DNA of 64,000 nucleotides, taken from contig CM076948.1 of NCBI GenBank assembly GCA_039566865.1, positions 21,463,001 to 21,527,000 on the forward strand. The letters are read 5' to 3'. Each line of letters opens with the position of its first letter. Positions within the stretch are counted from its first letter, which is position 1. This document shows positions 11,387 to 22,697 of the stretch, piece by piece. This stretch comes from Aurelia coerulea. Taxonomy: Eukaryota > Cnidaria > Scyphozoa > Semaeostomeae > Ulmaridae. A model generated the notes under the pieces. That model saw nothing but the letters and a program-made list of their open reading frames with translations, made no database searches and was not told where the DNA came from. Made by a program: the position numbers and the translations under genes.

Positions 11387-12896
11387 CCACTGATTTTAAA
11401 ACTATCACCGAGTCACAAAAATTAGTTCCATGTGATGGAAACGAATGTCTGATTTTTTCCAAGAGATGCATCTACAATATCATTTACTTTCAAGAGTGCA
11501 ATTAATCATTACTTAGACGATATGGCTGATTTTCCAAAAAGTGTTACAATTGATCATTCGAACAACGAAATGCTTCTGATTTCTGCTGCAACCCCAATAT
11601 TTGCCTTTTGTACATATAACTTTAGTTTGTATTAGTTAACTATTTCATTAATGTTTATATTGTAGTCATATATTAGTGGCTGCAGGATTGATATGTATTG
11701 TAGTAACGCTCTTGTTATGAGCGCACACAAAAATATCATGTCAAGCAGTGCTTCTTTTGTTCTCGATGTGCAAAATAAATAGTTTAGTTTATCATTGAAT
11801 TTAGCACTATCTTACTTCTCAATACTCCAGAAATTTGTTGTAGGAAATGGGTAGACTGATTACATGTTCGTAGTTATCGCTTTTGATAGACTGATGGACG
11901 CTATAACTATCAGTTGAAGCGTAGTGCCATCATCCAATTCAATGAAGAGAGAGGAAACTGGGACTGAGGTAGTAAGTCTAGGAAACTTTTCTTTTTGAAC
12001 AGAGAAATTGACGAAAACTATTAGCCTTGCTAATATTCATAAGTTGCTCTTTTTGGCAACTGATGGAAATTTTGAAAAATACCTTTGAAGTACCGATAAT
12101 TCATTCATAGTCTATTCCATACTCGTAATACCTTTTTCATAGCAAATCTTTATTAATTCAAGGGAGGAGAAATTCGTTTCGTCCTAATTAATAAGACTTA
12201 TACATGTTTGTATACACAATTTCAGGATTTGCAATAGAAGCAATCTCGAAAACTTATTACATCTCAAACATGCTTTATGAATTGGGTTTGATTTTCAAAT
12301 CAACAGCAACACGATAAATCCCGTTTAACTACAGCTGCGCTCTCAAGATCTCTGTTAATATACACGTCTACTTTAGATTCCCGGGGGTGCTCTCATGGGG
12401 TTCAATGTTCAGTTCCTCAATTCAATGATTTGAAAACCACCCTTATATGGGTATCTTTTTAATATGAAACTGCCCATAAGAAACTCAACTCTCAGCTCGC
12501 TAAAAAATTAAGAAACTCCAGTATTGGGAAAATATGAGTTAAGAAACTATTTATTTTGATAAAGGAAATCCTTGACATATTTTACTTTACTTTCACCAGT
12601 TTCGTCCCTAGAGTGAGTTCGTTGCCCTTCCTCTACTCTGGAACACAAGAGGCAGTTCGGCAACTTGATTGGCTATTCGAAAACAATAGCACAATCAAAT
12701 TATTATCAGCTATCTGTATGATCATAGGGACAAAAATCACCAATCCTTATCAAAATCAATGAAAACAGCGCTAGAATCCAACATTTGCTTGATTTGGCCG
12801 TCGCTGGAGAACAAAAAAAGTGCTGTTTTTGAAGCAACCACTTACTTCACCTATCCTGTGACACGAATCAATGACCACTTGTCATAATGACTCAAA
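11387..12896. other. Non-coding stretch, nothing recognised
   Basis: AT-rich sequence with short ORFs only (for example 12556-12762) and no recognisable domains, repeats with clear ends or RNA genes. Confidence 0.4.
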
Positions 12897-13165
12897 CAAA
12901 CAAGGATAGATTTTGTAAGACAATAGTATACCTTGCTTTTGTTTACGCCTGAATTCAAAGCGATTAGCGATCGCAAACGAAGGAAATTCCCTCAACCAAT
13001 GATCCAAAACAAACAAAGCCTCAAAAGTTTCTCTGAAACCCAGGTAACTAGTGCGCTCGTTGTGCATTCCAGAAATTGTTTTCAAGAGCAAACTTAAGCA
13101 TAGATCGAAAGAAGAAGGATGTATCTACACATCTACCTTGGGCATTTTATTTAGTTGGTTCAGAA
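12897..13165 (+). repeat. Dispersed ~265-bp repeat, copy 1
   Basis: It matches 21403-21682 along its length: AAGGATAGATTTTGTA, CCTGAATTCAAAGC, CTCGTTGTGCATTCC, AGAAATTGTTTT and GAGCAGTAAGTG occur in the same order. Both copies end in a sequence resembling a 5' splice donor (CAGTAAGTG). A short fragment of its start also occurs near 43617-43650. No target duplication or coding potential is seen. Confidence 0.65.
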
Positions 13166-13678
13166 GCTGAGCAGTAAGTGTTTTTATTACATCCAAAAAG
13201 TAAGAGAATTGAATCGCCTCCCAATCGGCATTAAAAGTTTCTAGATAGAAGCACTAAAAGTTTCCAGAAATGGAGGTTTTATCTCCGTTTTTGTACAAAA
13301 ACGGAGCAGTGTGAACGGGGCTTAACTGATCTTTTGCATTACTCGGTGCGAGAAGTTTCTCTTTCAGGCCCTTTTCGGGCATTTTGCCAATTTTGGAAAC
13401 AAAGAATTTTCGTAAAGTCGAATTAACCTATTGAGGATTGTGACAGGGGTATTGATGATGCTGGGTACTGGCCCCTACGGCACCTTTGGTACTGGGTACT
13501 GGGTACTGGTAGGAATTACTATGGTACCGAGGACATTTTTTGAGGACTTGGAACGCGGAATTTATCAATCTTTTTATTCCAACTTTTCCCCAGTATGTTT
13601 CCGTAATTTTATATTTAAAGTGGTACTGTCTTCCTGCTCCGATTGTCCCGGTACTGACATTAATAGTACTGTGGGTAC
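13166..13678. other. Non-coding stretch with a perfect palindrome
   Basis: No gene. A perfect 24-bp palindrome lies at 13283-13306 (CTCCGTTTTT mirrored around GTAC), followed by GTGTGAACGGGGCTTA, which resembles the terminal repeat of common GGGGC-ended MITEs. GTACTGGGTACTGG microduplications occur at 13489-13510. Confidence 0.45.
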
Positions 13679-13760
13679 AGGTGAAGGTGAAGGTGAAGGT
13701 GAAGGTGAAGGTGAAGGTGAAGGTGAAGGTGAAGGTGAAGGTGAAGGTGAAGGTGAAGGT
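13679..13760. repeat. (GGTGAA)n hexanucleotide tail
   Basis: About 13 near-perfect GGTGAA units directly abut the SINE at 13764-13935. On the SINE's strand this is a (TTCACC)n run at its 3' end, so I read it as the SINE tail. Open frames across it encode Gly-Glu or Lys-Val dipeptide repeats and are not genes. Confidence 0.88.
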
Positions 13761-13763
13761 TAA

Positions 13764-13935
13764 GTTGCGTTTTTCAGCGCCAAGCGCTGGGATCGCAGAA
13801 ATAGAGCAGACCTAATCGAGTCCGCGACCCCTTTTCATGACGCTCAATGGTGGGGTCCTACCGGGTATCGAACCCACTCCGCCTGACTATTCTGGCTGCA
13901 AAGTCAGAGGATTACACCACTGCGCCACAACACCT
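13764..13935 (-). mobile_element. tRNA-derived SINE, copy 2
   Basis: Almost the same sequence as 7506-7680 and the same orientation. On the minus strand it shows the TGGCGCAGTGGTGTAATCC head and a B box GGTTCGATACCCGG, which is closer to the canonical GGTTCGANNCC than in copy 1. The body ends AAAACGCAACTTAACC, followed by the hexanucleotide tail. The (TTCACC)n tail replaces the usual poly(A). Confidence 0.85.
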
Positions 13936-14171
13936 TCATTGGTGACAACACCAACAACCAACAACAACAGGACTTCACCAACAACAGGACATTTCGGTAC
14001 CTGGTAATGCCCCAGTGGTGCTGTGGTACGTTCTACCTGTCACCATCCTCTATTTTTTCAGTGCTCATAAAAACACAGGGCAAGTCACCGAATATTTCAA
14101 TCTTTCTGGTATCAACCAAAACTCGATGCATTCAAATCCTTCCAGTACACTATCAACGTAGTACGCTTTTC

Positions 14172-14676
14172 AGCATAGGTTCCAAATCTTTATCTCAGCG
14201 TAAAAAGGTGGGTGTAAAATTCAATGACCTATTTCTTCTGATTGAATGGCTTGAAAGAAACTTTAGATATTCATCTATAATTCTACCGTTGCACTTTTCA
14301 GAAATTTTGAATATTTTTAGAAATTACAGCATATCTTACATTTCAACTCATTTGAGGATGTGACGTCGTCAAATTTCTAAATCATAAACTAGAAGAGTGA
14401 CAGACTTTGTTTGATGCCATATTGTAGGCATTCATAAACTATGCTTTTCTTCGAAATTATTTCATGTTACCTCAAGCAGTTTAGAAATTACGATGGTTTT
14501 AAGTTTTTTTTTTTAATTTTCTCTTGAATTCTTGAAAAAGAAGAAAAACATTCTAATTCTGAAAGTCCAACGGTAGAATTATAGAGAAATAGCTAAAGTT
14601 TCCTTGAAGTCATTCAGTTCAAAGAAATAGGTCACTCAATTTTACACCAGCCTTTTAAAGATTTGGAACCTATGCT
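14172..14676. mobile_element. Long-TIR MITE (Mutator-like), copy 1
   Basis: The ends AGCATAGGTTCCAAATCTTT and AAAGATTTGGAACCTATGCT mirror each other, and the inverted arms extend about 130 bp, through the GTGTAAAATTCAATGACC and TCTATAATTCTACCGTTG blocks. The flanking 9-mers ACGCTTTTC and ACGCTTTAT are a degenerate duplication. Copies lie at 18136-18659 and, truncated, at 35223-35549. A 118-residue ORF over the left arm (14007-14363) has no coding evidence. Confidence 0.82.
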
Positions 14677-15584
14677 ACGCTTTATCAACCGCAGGAATTT
14701 TTTTTGGTGCACCCGGTAGCAATTCATGACATTTTGAAAATAAATTCAACCCGCTGAAAGGTACTCCTCCTGAAAGATTAAAATTAAAATTGCAAACGGC
14801 AAATATTTAAAAGGACCATTTGATTTGTTTATTTTCAAAGCATAATAATTCAGATAAATTGTCTTCAAACAAGCTCGAGAAGCTTTGGTAAAACTTGAGA
14901 TATTTTGACCAGAATAGCTAATATTGACTTTTCGTCTATGTATTTTGTAGGAAATGATTGTTCATAATTTTTAATGAGCTGTGTTTCTGGTATGCGGTTT
15001 CTCTTATGTTATAGCTTACACAATTTAGAATGAGCAATTTTTTGAATGTGTTATTTGGTAACGTTCAAGTGTAGTTCAGGACGACGATTTTACGTTTGGT
15101 TAGTCCAAAGCAGTCACCAAATGTAGTTTCTGATGTCTCTGTAAAGCATAACGATATTGAGATAAGTCAAAAGACAAAATATTCCTTCGCCCCAAAGACA
15201 ATTATAGTAGATGGCGATTGAACGATTAAACTGTGTGGCAGCAACTTGGAGGAATAATTCTGGAAGTGTGCTCAATTTTAAACCAAATTGGCCAGAAAGT
15301 GATACCTGAATTTATATTTACAGAGAAGAGTATAAGCAGAGATGAGAGAGGAGCTGGGATAGATATGCTATCTAAAGTTGAAAGGAAGTGACTTCAAGAA
15401 AAGCAAATGGTCGAGAAGAGATGAGCAGTGTCAAATGACACCAACTAGAGCAAATGAGATAAGTTTGAAAAAGAAATGAAAAGAACATAGAGAAAAGAAG
15501 GAGAGTAAAAGAGAAGCCAAGGAAAGCTTCAAGGGATTAATGTATGCCTCTTTGACAACAATGAGAATTGAGCAACCAATTGAA
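14677..15584. other. Non-coding stretch with a solo MITE end
   Basis: No gene. At 14693-14713 TTTTTTTTGGTGCACCCGG followed by TA looks like the right end of a TA-type MITE whose left partner is missing. Confidence 0.4.
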
Positions 15585-16330
15585 GTTACTGCTGGAGAGA
15601 AATTGAAATATGTTGAAAGTACGCTAAATATAAACGTAGAAAATGTGCTAGAGCCCAATAAGAACTAAGAAAGACAGGGAATTAGAAAAGACTAATAGAG
15701 AACACAATTTATGACTGAGGGATACTGCATCGAAAGAAATATTCATGAACATTGATGACAGTCAATAGAAGCTAAGACGAGTATTCCAGAACACAGTTGA
15801 AATTACGATAGATATAGACAAAGAAGACGTGCAAGAGCCCGAGGTAGAAAGACAGAGAGTCATGAGAAAATAATTCCCAATGATTCATACAGAACAAAAT
15901 TGATCACTGAAGGATACTGCATTGATAAGAAGCGAAAGAAATATTCATGAACATTGATGCCAGTCAATGGAAGCTAAAGAGGATAAAGTTTTGAAATCTA
16001 AATATTATAATTTCAGTTAATTCTGGAGAAGAACTGAAATAAGTAGATATTACGTTAAGTATGGACGTAGAAAAGGTGCTTCGAGTCCAAGAAGGACTGA
16101 GAAAGATAGAAATTATTGGCAGAGAACAAAGTTCAGGAAGTCAAATTCAGAAAATTCAAAATTCAGAAATTCAAGAAGGACTGAGAAAGATAGAAATTAT
16201 TGGCAGAGAACAAAATCGATGATTCACGGACACTACATTCACGGATACTACATTGGTAAGGAGAGAAAGAAATATTTATCAACACCGATGACAGTTAGTA
16301 GAAGCTAAAATTAGTCAAGAGCACAAATTT
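15585..16330. repeat. Old tandem array, about three units
   Basis: Degenerate units carry the same ordered landmarks: TGGAGARAAATTGAAAT, GTAGAAAANGTGC, GAGAACA, GGATACTRCATTG, GAAAGAAATATTCATGAAC and CAGTCAATAGAAGCTAA. The last landmark recurs at about 15771, 15973 and 16313. Unit 3 is longer because a block with AAGGACTGAGAAAGATAGAA is itself duplicated (about 16099 and 16171). No frame is open across the units. Confidence 0.65.
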
Positions 16331-17732
16331 TTGAAATTTAAATATTTTGTCGCAAGCAAATTGTTAAAATGAATTGTCTTAAGTTTCTGTGACCCTGACC
16401 CTGAGAGAGAGAGAAAAAAGAATTATTAGACAGAAGAGAGTATCAACTGAAAGAACGCTGACAAATATTAAAAGTATTTCAGTGAATTACAGCCAAGAGA
16501 AAGCCACCAGAGTATTGAAAATAGCTTTGATGGGCAACAAACGATTTTACAGCTTCAGGCCTGCTAGAAGAAGCAATTTCTAGCAAACAGGAATAGGACT
16601 TTTCAGTATTCAAATTGCCGCAGCCGCTCTTAAACCTTAAAAGTGATTAGAACACATTGAAAAAGGAAAGATTCCCCTATCTATGCTTGCAAGAAGCTAC
16701 AAAGTCAATCAAAAATATCCAGATCTTAGCCACATACTTGCAACATGAATTCCAATCTCTCATCCCTCAATTCCGTACCTGGGCACGTCTGATTCAAAAT
16801 TGCTGTTGACTGAGTTTATTTGACAATGATGTACATACATTACAGAAGTCTTGAAAATCTATTTGAGAAAGCTGTTGTTTGAATATGGACTCAAATTGTA
16901 GACAATAACATGTATGATTAAGTTTTCGCTCAAGCAGGAAACTGTGTACGACTGAAAAATAACAGATAACTTTCAGACAGGAATCGGAAAGAGTTGTCTG
17001 AAGAAAAAGACTTTGATAAAGATTCGTGACGCAATAGCAAGATACGATTCAATTTGAGGGCCTCTTGAGAGAAATCAGCTGTTAAAGTGACTATTTACAC
17101 CGGCAGTAAATAGTCAGCTTTGCGGGTTCAAGTGCACATTTACTTTTAAGGTAAGCACAGCTTTTTCAGACTTGTATGCAGTCCTTTCGCTGGAGTCCTT
17201 TCGCTACTGAGACCATTTGGGTACATTAATCCTTCAAATAAGGTTCTTGCGGAGCTTTTACTGTATGGTGATAAAGAACTTTCCAATGAAGTTAATAGAA
17301 ATGTATTACAATTAACTTTGCAGTATATCCATAAAACTGGTCGATTTGATTAAGATAATTCCAAACTTCATTACATGCCACCACCTTCTCCCGTTTAGTA
17401 GTAATTTTACGAGTAGATTTAATGTAGTTGTTCTTTTTGTTCATGTCATTTATTTTCTTGTCTTATATTTTGACTAGTTTCTTCTTTTTCTTATATTATA
17501 TATCTATATGTTAATGGCCTCAGGGTAGACATTGCTTTTTTGCTCCTTGGGGTATCGTTGTAGTAGTATTGTAGGGTAATTATGTAAGTAGTGTAGGGTA
17601 GCTCATATTGTAGGGTAGTTCTGTAAGTAGTGTAGTGTAGCTCGTAAATGTATTGTAACTTTTTATTGGAATATATAAAAAAAAATTGATTGGCCAAGAG
17701 AGTTGATGATTCGCAAGAAAGATACTAAATAT
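16331..17732. other. Non-coding stretch upstream of an old array
   Basis: No gene. A hairpin has a perfect 10-bp stem (GACTATTTAC at 17089-17098, GTAAATAGTC at 17106-17115), followed by a plausible splice donor (TTTTAAG then GTAAGCAC, near 17150). A solo MITE end lies at 17232-17263. A two-unit ~50-bp repeat of GTAGTGTAGGGTAGCTC type is at about 17545-17650. The donor could belong to GPCR 1, but nothing ties them together. Confidence 0.35.
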
Positions 17733-19030
17733 ATCCAGGTTTGAGAACAAAGAAATTGAGCAGAGTACGTCCTTCAGCATCGAAAGATGATACGTGCTGC
17801 AAGGGCTTTACGTGCTGTTTGGGAGACGTTGACCAAAAAGCGATTTTTCAGCTTTGCATAGAAAAGATTAAACAGTTCCAGGTTTGAAAACCGTAGAAGT
17901 TAAGCAGAACCACTTTCAAAGGCATTGAAAGATAATATTCTGCAAGTTTTTGCCTGCTACAGGTGAGATGTCGGCCAAAAGATGATTGCTTAGCTTTTCG
18001 TACGAAAAGATTGAAGCACCAAGTTTGAAAAGTTTCACAATTTGGCAATCGTAAGAGGATTATCAAAAACACATTCAAAAGAATAGAAAGTTAATACATT
18101 GCAAAATGTCGCATAAAGAACATTCCCAGCCCCACAGCATAGGTTCCAAAACTTTATCTCGGCGTAAAAAGGTGGGTGTAAAATTCAATGACCTATTTCT
18201 TCTGATTGAATGGCTTGAAAGAAACTTTAGATATTTATCTATAATTCTACCTTTGGACTTTTCAGAAATTTTGAATATTTTTGAAAATTACAGCGTATCT
18301 TACATTTCAACTCATTTGAGGATGTGACGTCATCAAATTTCTAAATCATAAACCTGATGAGTGACAGACTTTTGCTTGATACCATTTTGTAGGCATTCAT
18401 AAACTATGGTTTTTTTCGAAATTATGTCATGTTACGTCAAACATTTTAGAATTTACGATGTTGTTAATTGTTTTGAAAATTTTTCTTGAATTCTTGAAAA
18501 AGAAGAAAAACGCTCTAATTCTGAAAAATAAGAAGATTTCAGAAAAGTCCAACGGTAGAATTATAGCAAAATAGCTAAAGTTTCCTTGCAGTCATTCAGT
18601 TCAAAGAAATAGGTCACTCAATTTTACACCAGCCTCTTTAAAGATTTGAAACCTATGCTCAGCCCCACCGGGAAACGATTGGATAGTTTCAGGTTCGAGA
18701 ATCATAAAGATTGATAAAATATCACAGGAAACATAAAAGAATACTACAGGTTCCATGGTGCCCTTTGCTTAGAGAATGGCCTGAAGATGATTTTGAGATA
18801 AGATCATGCCGTGAAGCGACTGAAAAGTTCTTGATTGGAGAATTATAATTGCAGAGAGACGTGGTTACGTTTGCCAAAATTCTTTGAATCAAAATTTATC
18901 AAAAATACTACAAAAGGTATCCAAAGAAAATGCTGCAATTGTTTTTAATGAAATACTGAGAATCTGATGAATTGATCATTTTGGCTTTTCTTGAAAGATA
19001 CTAAATATTTTCAATTTTGGATCCTAGTAG
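17733..19030. repeat. Old ~145-bp tandem array split by a MITE
   Basis: Degenerate units begin near 17733, 17877 and 18017 and resume near 18689 after the MITE at 18136-18659. Recurrent landmarks are CAGGTTTGARAAC, CATTGAAAGATRATA, GGCCAAAAGATGAT and TTTCGTACGAAAAGATT. The phrase AAGATACTAAATAT at about 17717 recurs at about 18997, so the array probably runs to about 19030. No coding potential survives. The MITE's perfect target duplication shows that it inserted into the array. Confidence 0.6.
18136..18659. mobile_element. Long-TIR MITE (Mutator-like), copy 2
   Basis: Same family as 14172-14676. The ends AGCATAGG and CCTATGCT are flanked by a perfect 9-bp direct repeat CAGCCCCAC (18127-18135 and 18660-18668). 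A 9-bp target duplication plus inverted arms of more than 100 bp is the classical Mutator-like pattern; no transposase is present. Confidence 0.88.
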
Positions 19031-20233
19031 TCGATTAAGACTTCTCTCAAAATTATCAAAAATAGTGTCACGTCGCTCAAAATACACCTGCCATAAAACT
19101 AGCAAAGCGTTTCTGAAAAGTTTAATCTTACTGACATTCATGGCAATTTGGCTATGGTTAATAATATGAAAAATTGATAGCAATACTGTCAAAATGAATG
19201 GAATTCTAGTCAACAGTTTAACTCGTGTATTTGCTAAGAAAACGTCCTAAGCAGGCTACTTATTTGTTTGGCTGTAAAAACATTTAACTTTCAAGTCTTA
19301 AGAATAAGAATTCTGATCTCAACAAAGGCACTGTACAGCAATTGACACAGTGTCTAACATGTTCAGAGTTGCAGCCCAGTAGAAGCTGTTAACAACGCCT
19401 GTGAATGCTGATTTTTTCCACTGGAATGCTAATAATGATATCATTGGATACTGTATTCCCTTCTTGGTAGAAAATCCTAAAATGCATGTTATTATATTAA
19501 GAAAGATTCAAGACAAGAGTAATGATACATCTCTCCAGAAACTGGCCTAAAGTACCGTCGCTGGGTTTACCACAATGCGACGCTTGACCTTGAGAGAATC
19601 GAGCGAATGATACTCAAGAAGATTCAGGTGATATTGCTGATTCATTGAAATCGTGACAAACGCTGCATAAAGAAAATTTTTAAAATTGTGACAAACGCTG
19701 TTAATTCATGTGTATAAATCCTGGCCTAAATATACCAATGTCTCGCATAGAATAGTCGCAAATGTCTCATTCTGTCCTGTTCGATACATTTATAGACAAT
19801 AATAGTTGGTAGTGCACTTCTCCACTATTGATCATTGCTGCAAAGGAGCCCATTGCATTTTCTTGAAGTCAAAATATGTTGAAATTTTGCTCAGTTGATT
19901 AATACTTTAGTTTTTCGTTATTGGAGAATTTTCAAGCAAGTAGCATAACGCTATTTAGCGCTAATAAGACCCCAAAACTATTGCTGTGGTAAATACATGT
20001 CATAAAAGTGGACGAGAGGATGAGAGTGACTCAACTTAGCTCGCTATATCTTGCTTAACGTTTCGACGGTAAACTGGTTTGATGATCCCCTGCTTGGATG
20101 TGGCATGCATAGTGGGCTTGAATTATCTTTAAATAGAAATTATTCCATCCCATTTAAAATAAATCATTGAAAAAATTTTCACCGATGCGTCAATCTAATA
20201 TCAAACTAAATAATGTGCCTTTTTTGCTTGCAG
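19031..20233. other. Non-coding stretch upstream of GPCR 1
   Basis: No ORF with a recognisable domain. ATTGTGACAAACGCTG is duplicated near 19650 and 19686. The stretch probably contains the promoter or intron of GPCR 1, but I find no copy of the promoter module seen upstream of the other receptors. It ends in a polypyrimidine-rich TTTTTTGCTTGCAG acceptor. Confidence 0.4.
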
Positions 20234-20234
20234 G
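20220..20234 (+). promoter_or_regulatory. Splice acceptor of the GPCR 1 coding exon
   Basis: TTTTTTGCTTGCAG followed by G is a strong 3' splice site 150 bases before the GPCR 1 start codon. Acceptors stand at a similar distance before receptors 2 and 3 (about 120 bases), which supports a 5'UTR intron in this gene family. Confidence 0.65.
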
Positions 20235-20383
20235 CATCTTAAATTCTCCGTACTTGGAACAACAACTGGAAAAACTGACGACATTTATTTCAAGCAAACT
20301 GAGTGCAATAGCTTAGCTAAAGGAGCCTAACAGGTTTCTTTGCTGGAAGACTGTTTATCATACTTTGTCGAAGGCTCGTGAAA

Positions 20384-21304
20384 ATGAATCAAACCACTGT
20401 CCAACAGATTTGCAACATTGCCACAAGCGTTGTGAGTGCATTCGCCCTTGTCTTGAATGCTTTTGGGATATATTTACTCAAAGCCTCGCCTATCGGTTGT
20501 TCAAATCAAGTGAAACTCATAATGAACGTTAGTGTGTGTGACGTCATCATCTCCTCCGCATCGTTAAGTCTCATGGCATTAGATCTTTGTGGATATCACC
20601 TTCCTGAGAGTGGAATAAGCTTGGTTATATGGGCAAGCAGAACGGCAATTTACCATGTTTGGTATTCCATGTTTTATCTTCTAACCTTCGACAGATTTCT
20701 TGGCTGCAATTTCCCATTCAAATACAGGGCTATGACGGTTGGGACAACTTGTAAGATTATTTTACTTATTGCTTGGATGATACCATTAATATTAATTCCA
20801 TTGTTTTGCTTTCTGGACACGAAAACAATCAGAGTCTTCTATAACAAGAAAATGTGGATTTCATTGGACGCTACATTTCTATGCCTCTTCGCAATTACAT
20901 ACTCGTCCGTATTTTACCGCAAGAAACGCAGAAATTCGCAGTTTACGAACAAGATCGCGGGGTCAGACAATCAACGTTTTTTCGTTGTTACTACGGCCAT
21001 TCTTGTCGCATTTTTATTTCTCGAAACCATTCCGTCCGTCATCAGTGCAATACTTATTACAGTTGACCAGAAGCGACGAGACATGCTCAGCCATTATTTT
21101 GAACTTGTCTGGAATTGCAATTTACTCGCTGATCCTCTAATTTACGTATTCCTGCAGCGTAACGTCCGCGCAACAGCTCTGAGCAAGTTACGCCACTTCT
21201 TTGGACTAGTCCGCAAAGTTCACGTGGTTGAAATTGAAATGAAGACCTTTAATATTTCCAGGGATAATATGGAAACCAAGAACATTCATATTAATTCTGC
21301 TTGA
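20384..21304 (+). CDS. GPCR 1: class A seven-transmembrane receptor
   Basis: A rhodopsin-like G-protein-coupled receptor of the plasma membrane; its ligand cannot be told from sequence. The single open exon encodes 306 residues, starting at the ATG with A at -3; the GTG six bases earlier is not a plausible eukaryotic start. An N-glycosylation site (NQT) is at residue 2. Hydrophobic helices lie near 12-32, 43-66, 78-101, 124-142, 158-178, 198-225 and 240-257. D53 in helix 2 and W131 in helix 4 are kept. The DRY motif is DRF (103-105), the CWxP motif of helix 6 is replaced by FLETIP, and NPxxY is DPLIY (250-254). The tail (about 48 residues) lacks a clear palmitoylation cysteine. It is the most divergent of the four receptors. 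AATAAA at 21362 is a likely polyadenylation signal. Confidence 0.9.
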   Translation: MNQTTVQQICNIATSVVSAFALVLNAFGIYLLKASPIGCSNQVKLIMNVSVCDVIISSASLSLMALDLCGYHLPESGISLVIWASRTAIYHVWYSMFYLLTFDRFLGCNFPFKYRAMTVGTTCKIILLIAWMIPLILIPLFCFLDTKTIRVFYNKKMWISLDATFLCLFAITYSSVFYRKKRRNSQFTNKIAGSDNQRFFVVTTAILVAFLFLETIPSVISAILITVDQKRRDMLSHYFELVWNCNLLADPLIYVFLQRNVRATALSKLRHFFGLVRKVHVVEIEMKTFNISRDNMETKNIHINSA

Positions 21305-21361
21305 GAAACAGAAAAGCATGCTCATCAAAGGAATCGACACTGGTAAGACATACGAGTTAAA

Positions 21362-21367
21362 AATAAA
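21362..21367 (+). terminator. Candidate poly(A) signal of GPCR 1
   Basis: AATAAA 58 bases after the GPCR 1 stop codon. It is the only canonical hexamer close to the gene end. Usage cannot be shown from sequence. Confidence 0.5.
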
Positions 21368-21402
21368 AGAGATGATACGCCATCTGATTAAACCTCACTT
21401 TA

Positions 21403-21682
21403 ACGAGGACAGATTTTGTAGCACAATAGCATGAGATGCTTTTTTCAACACCTGAATTCAAAGCAATTAGCGACTGCAGACAAAGGAACTTCCTTCAACT
21501 ACAAATTCAAAATAAACAAAATAGCAAAAGGTTCTCTGAAACCTAAGTAGCTAGCGCACTCGTTGTGCATTCCAGAAATTGTTTTTAAGAGCAAAGATGA
21601 GCACATATCGAAATAAGAAGGTTATATCTACGCATCTACCCCGGGAATTTTATTGCTTTGGTTCGGAAGCCGAGCAGTAAGT
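21403..21682 (+). repeat. Dispersed ~265-bp repeat, copy 2
   Basis: Partner of 12897-13165, in the same orientation, with matching CCTGAATTCAAAGC, CTCGTTGTGCATTCC and GAGCAGTAAGTG blocks. It lies just past the GPCR 1 polyadenylation signal and again ends in a donor-like CAGTAAGTGG. Confidence 0.65.
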
Positions 21683-22200
21683 GGTTTAAAGGGGCTCATT
21701 AAAGGGGCTGCACAAACCATCCTCTCTGCGTGGCTCTGTATGGCTCTGCGTGTCAAAACATCGAATGTGTTTAGGCTAAACACAATATAGCAAATGGCAA
21801 TTTTGCACAGAGAATAGTAATCCAAAGTATCTGCGATGATCTTTTTGATCAAAACTTTGATGGAGGATTTGTTTTGTAACACCCAATATTTGAAAGTTTT
21901 AATGGATATCGAGATTTTAATGGATGCGTGTGAATTTCTAAACCATGACACACGTTTTCTGCACAACAAATGTTGAAACACTGCATGCATTGTCTTTGAG
22001 CAGAGTGGTTGGAGGACGTAAGGAAGAACTATTATTGTTGTTTGTTATCCATCGCCGTTATGTATCTCTATGTTTCCCTGGAAAACTCTTCATTAAATGA
22101 CATTGCTAGGAAGCAGATGCTCATACAGAAACAAGTAATTTTTGAAAAAATAGCAATATCACTTAATCGCAGATATATGAACAGAAATGACTGATTTTAA
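21683..22200. other. Non-coding stretch, nothing recognised
   Basis: A minus-strand ORF of 120 codons (21628-21990) crosses the preceding repeat and has no recognisable domain. TTAA at 22197-22200 is the target site of the next element. Confidence 0.4.
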
Positions 22201-22593
22201 AGGAAAAGTCCAGGGTTTCTACAATTAATGTCAAAAAGCAACCTTACCAACTGCTGAACACCAATTGTGAGTTCTTTTCAAGTTTTGAGATCTCGTTCTG
22301 TTGTAAATTCGTACAGCATTTTTCGTAAGTTAGGCCCAATTTCGTCACCATATTGTAAGTGTGTGCGATAAGGAAGTACTTGAGAGTTTTGCACTAATAC
22401 AGCCTCGTTTAGATCGAAGGCGAAGTGAGAGAAATGACGTCATAAATAGTGACGTCATTAGCTCATTTCGCAGATTGAAATACGCAATTTCACAGAGAAA
22501 AGAGAGAGAAGGTTGGGGAAAAGTACGACACACCATTCACAACATTGTAATATTTCATTTTATGAACAATTATTCTAAACCCGCACTTGTCCT
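22201..22593. mobile_element. TTAA-flanked MITE, copy 2 (no SINE)
   Basis: The ends AGGAAAAGTCC and CACTTGTCCT are inverted repeats, with TTAA on the left and TTTA on the right. The interior matches 7436-8051 in inverted orientation but runs from GTACTTTTCC straight into ACACACCATTCAC, without the SINE. The 130-codon ORF at 22361-22753 crosses the element end and is not credible. Confidence 0.78.
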
Positions 22594-22697
22594 TTTACAA
22601 ACTAAATTCCTGTGCTATAAAAGACTTCAACAAACCCGACCTAACTTATTTTTCATAAAACCATGGCTCGTTAAACACACCGAGTTTTATCTAGCTC

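Noticed and set aside
13431..13815. ORFs of 91 and 110 codons with Gly-Glu or Lys-Val runs
   Set aside because: They come from the (GGTGAA)n tail of a SINE.
14007..14363. 118-codon ORF, with a similar 73-codon ORF at 18106-18327
   Set aside because: Similarity between the two exists only because both cover the left arm of the same MITE family.
17150..17158. GTAAGCAC donor as first exon of GPCR 1
   Set aside because: The site is plausible, but there is no homology to the known first-exon module and no other evidence linking it to the acceptor at 20234.
20378..20383. GTG start for GPCR 1 six bases upstream
   Set aside because: GTG initiation is not expected in an animal gene, and an ATG with a good context follows immediately.
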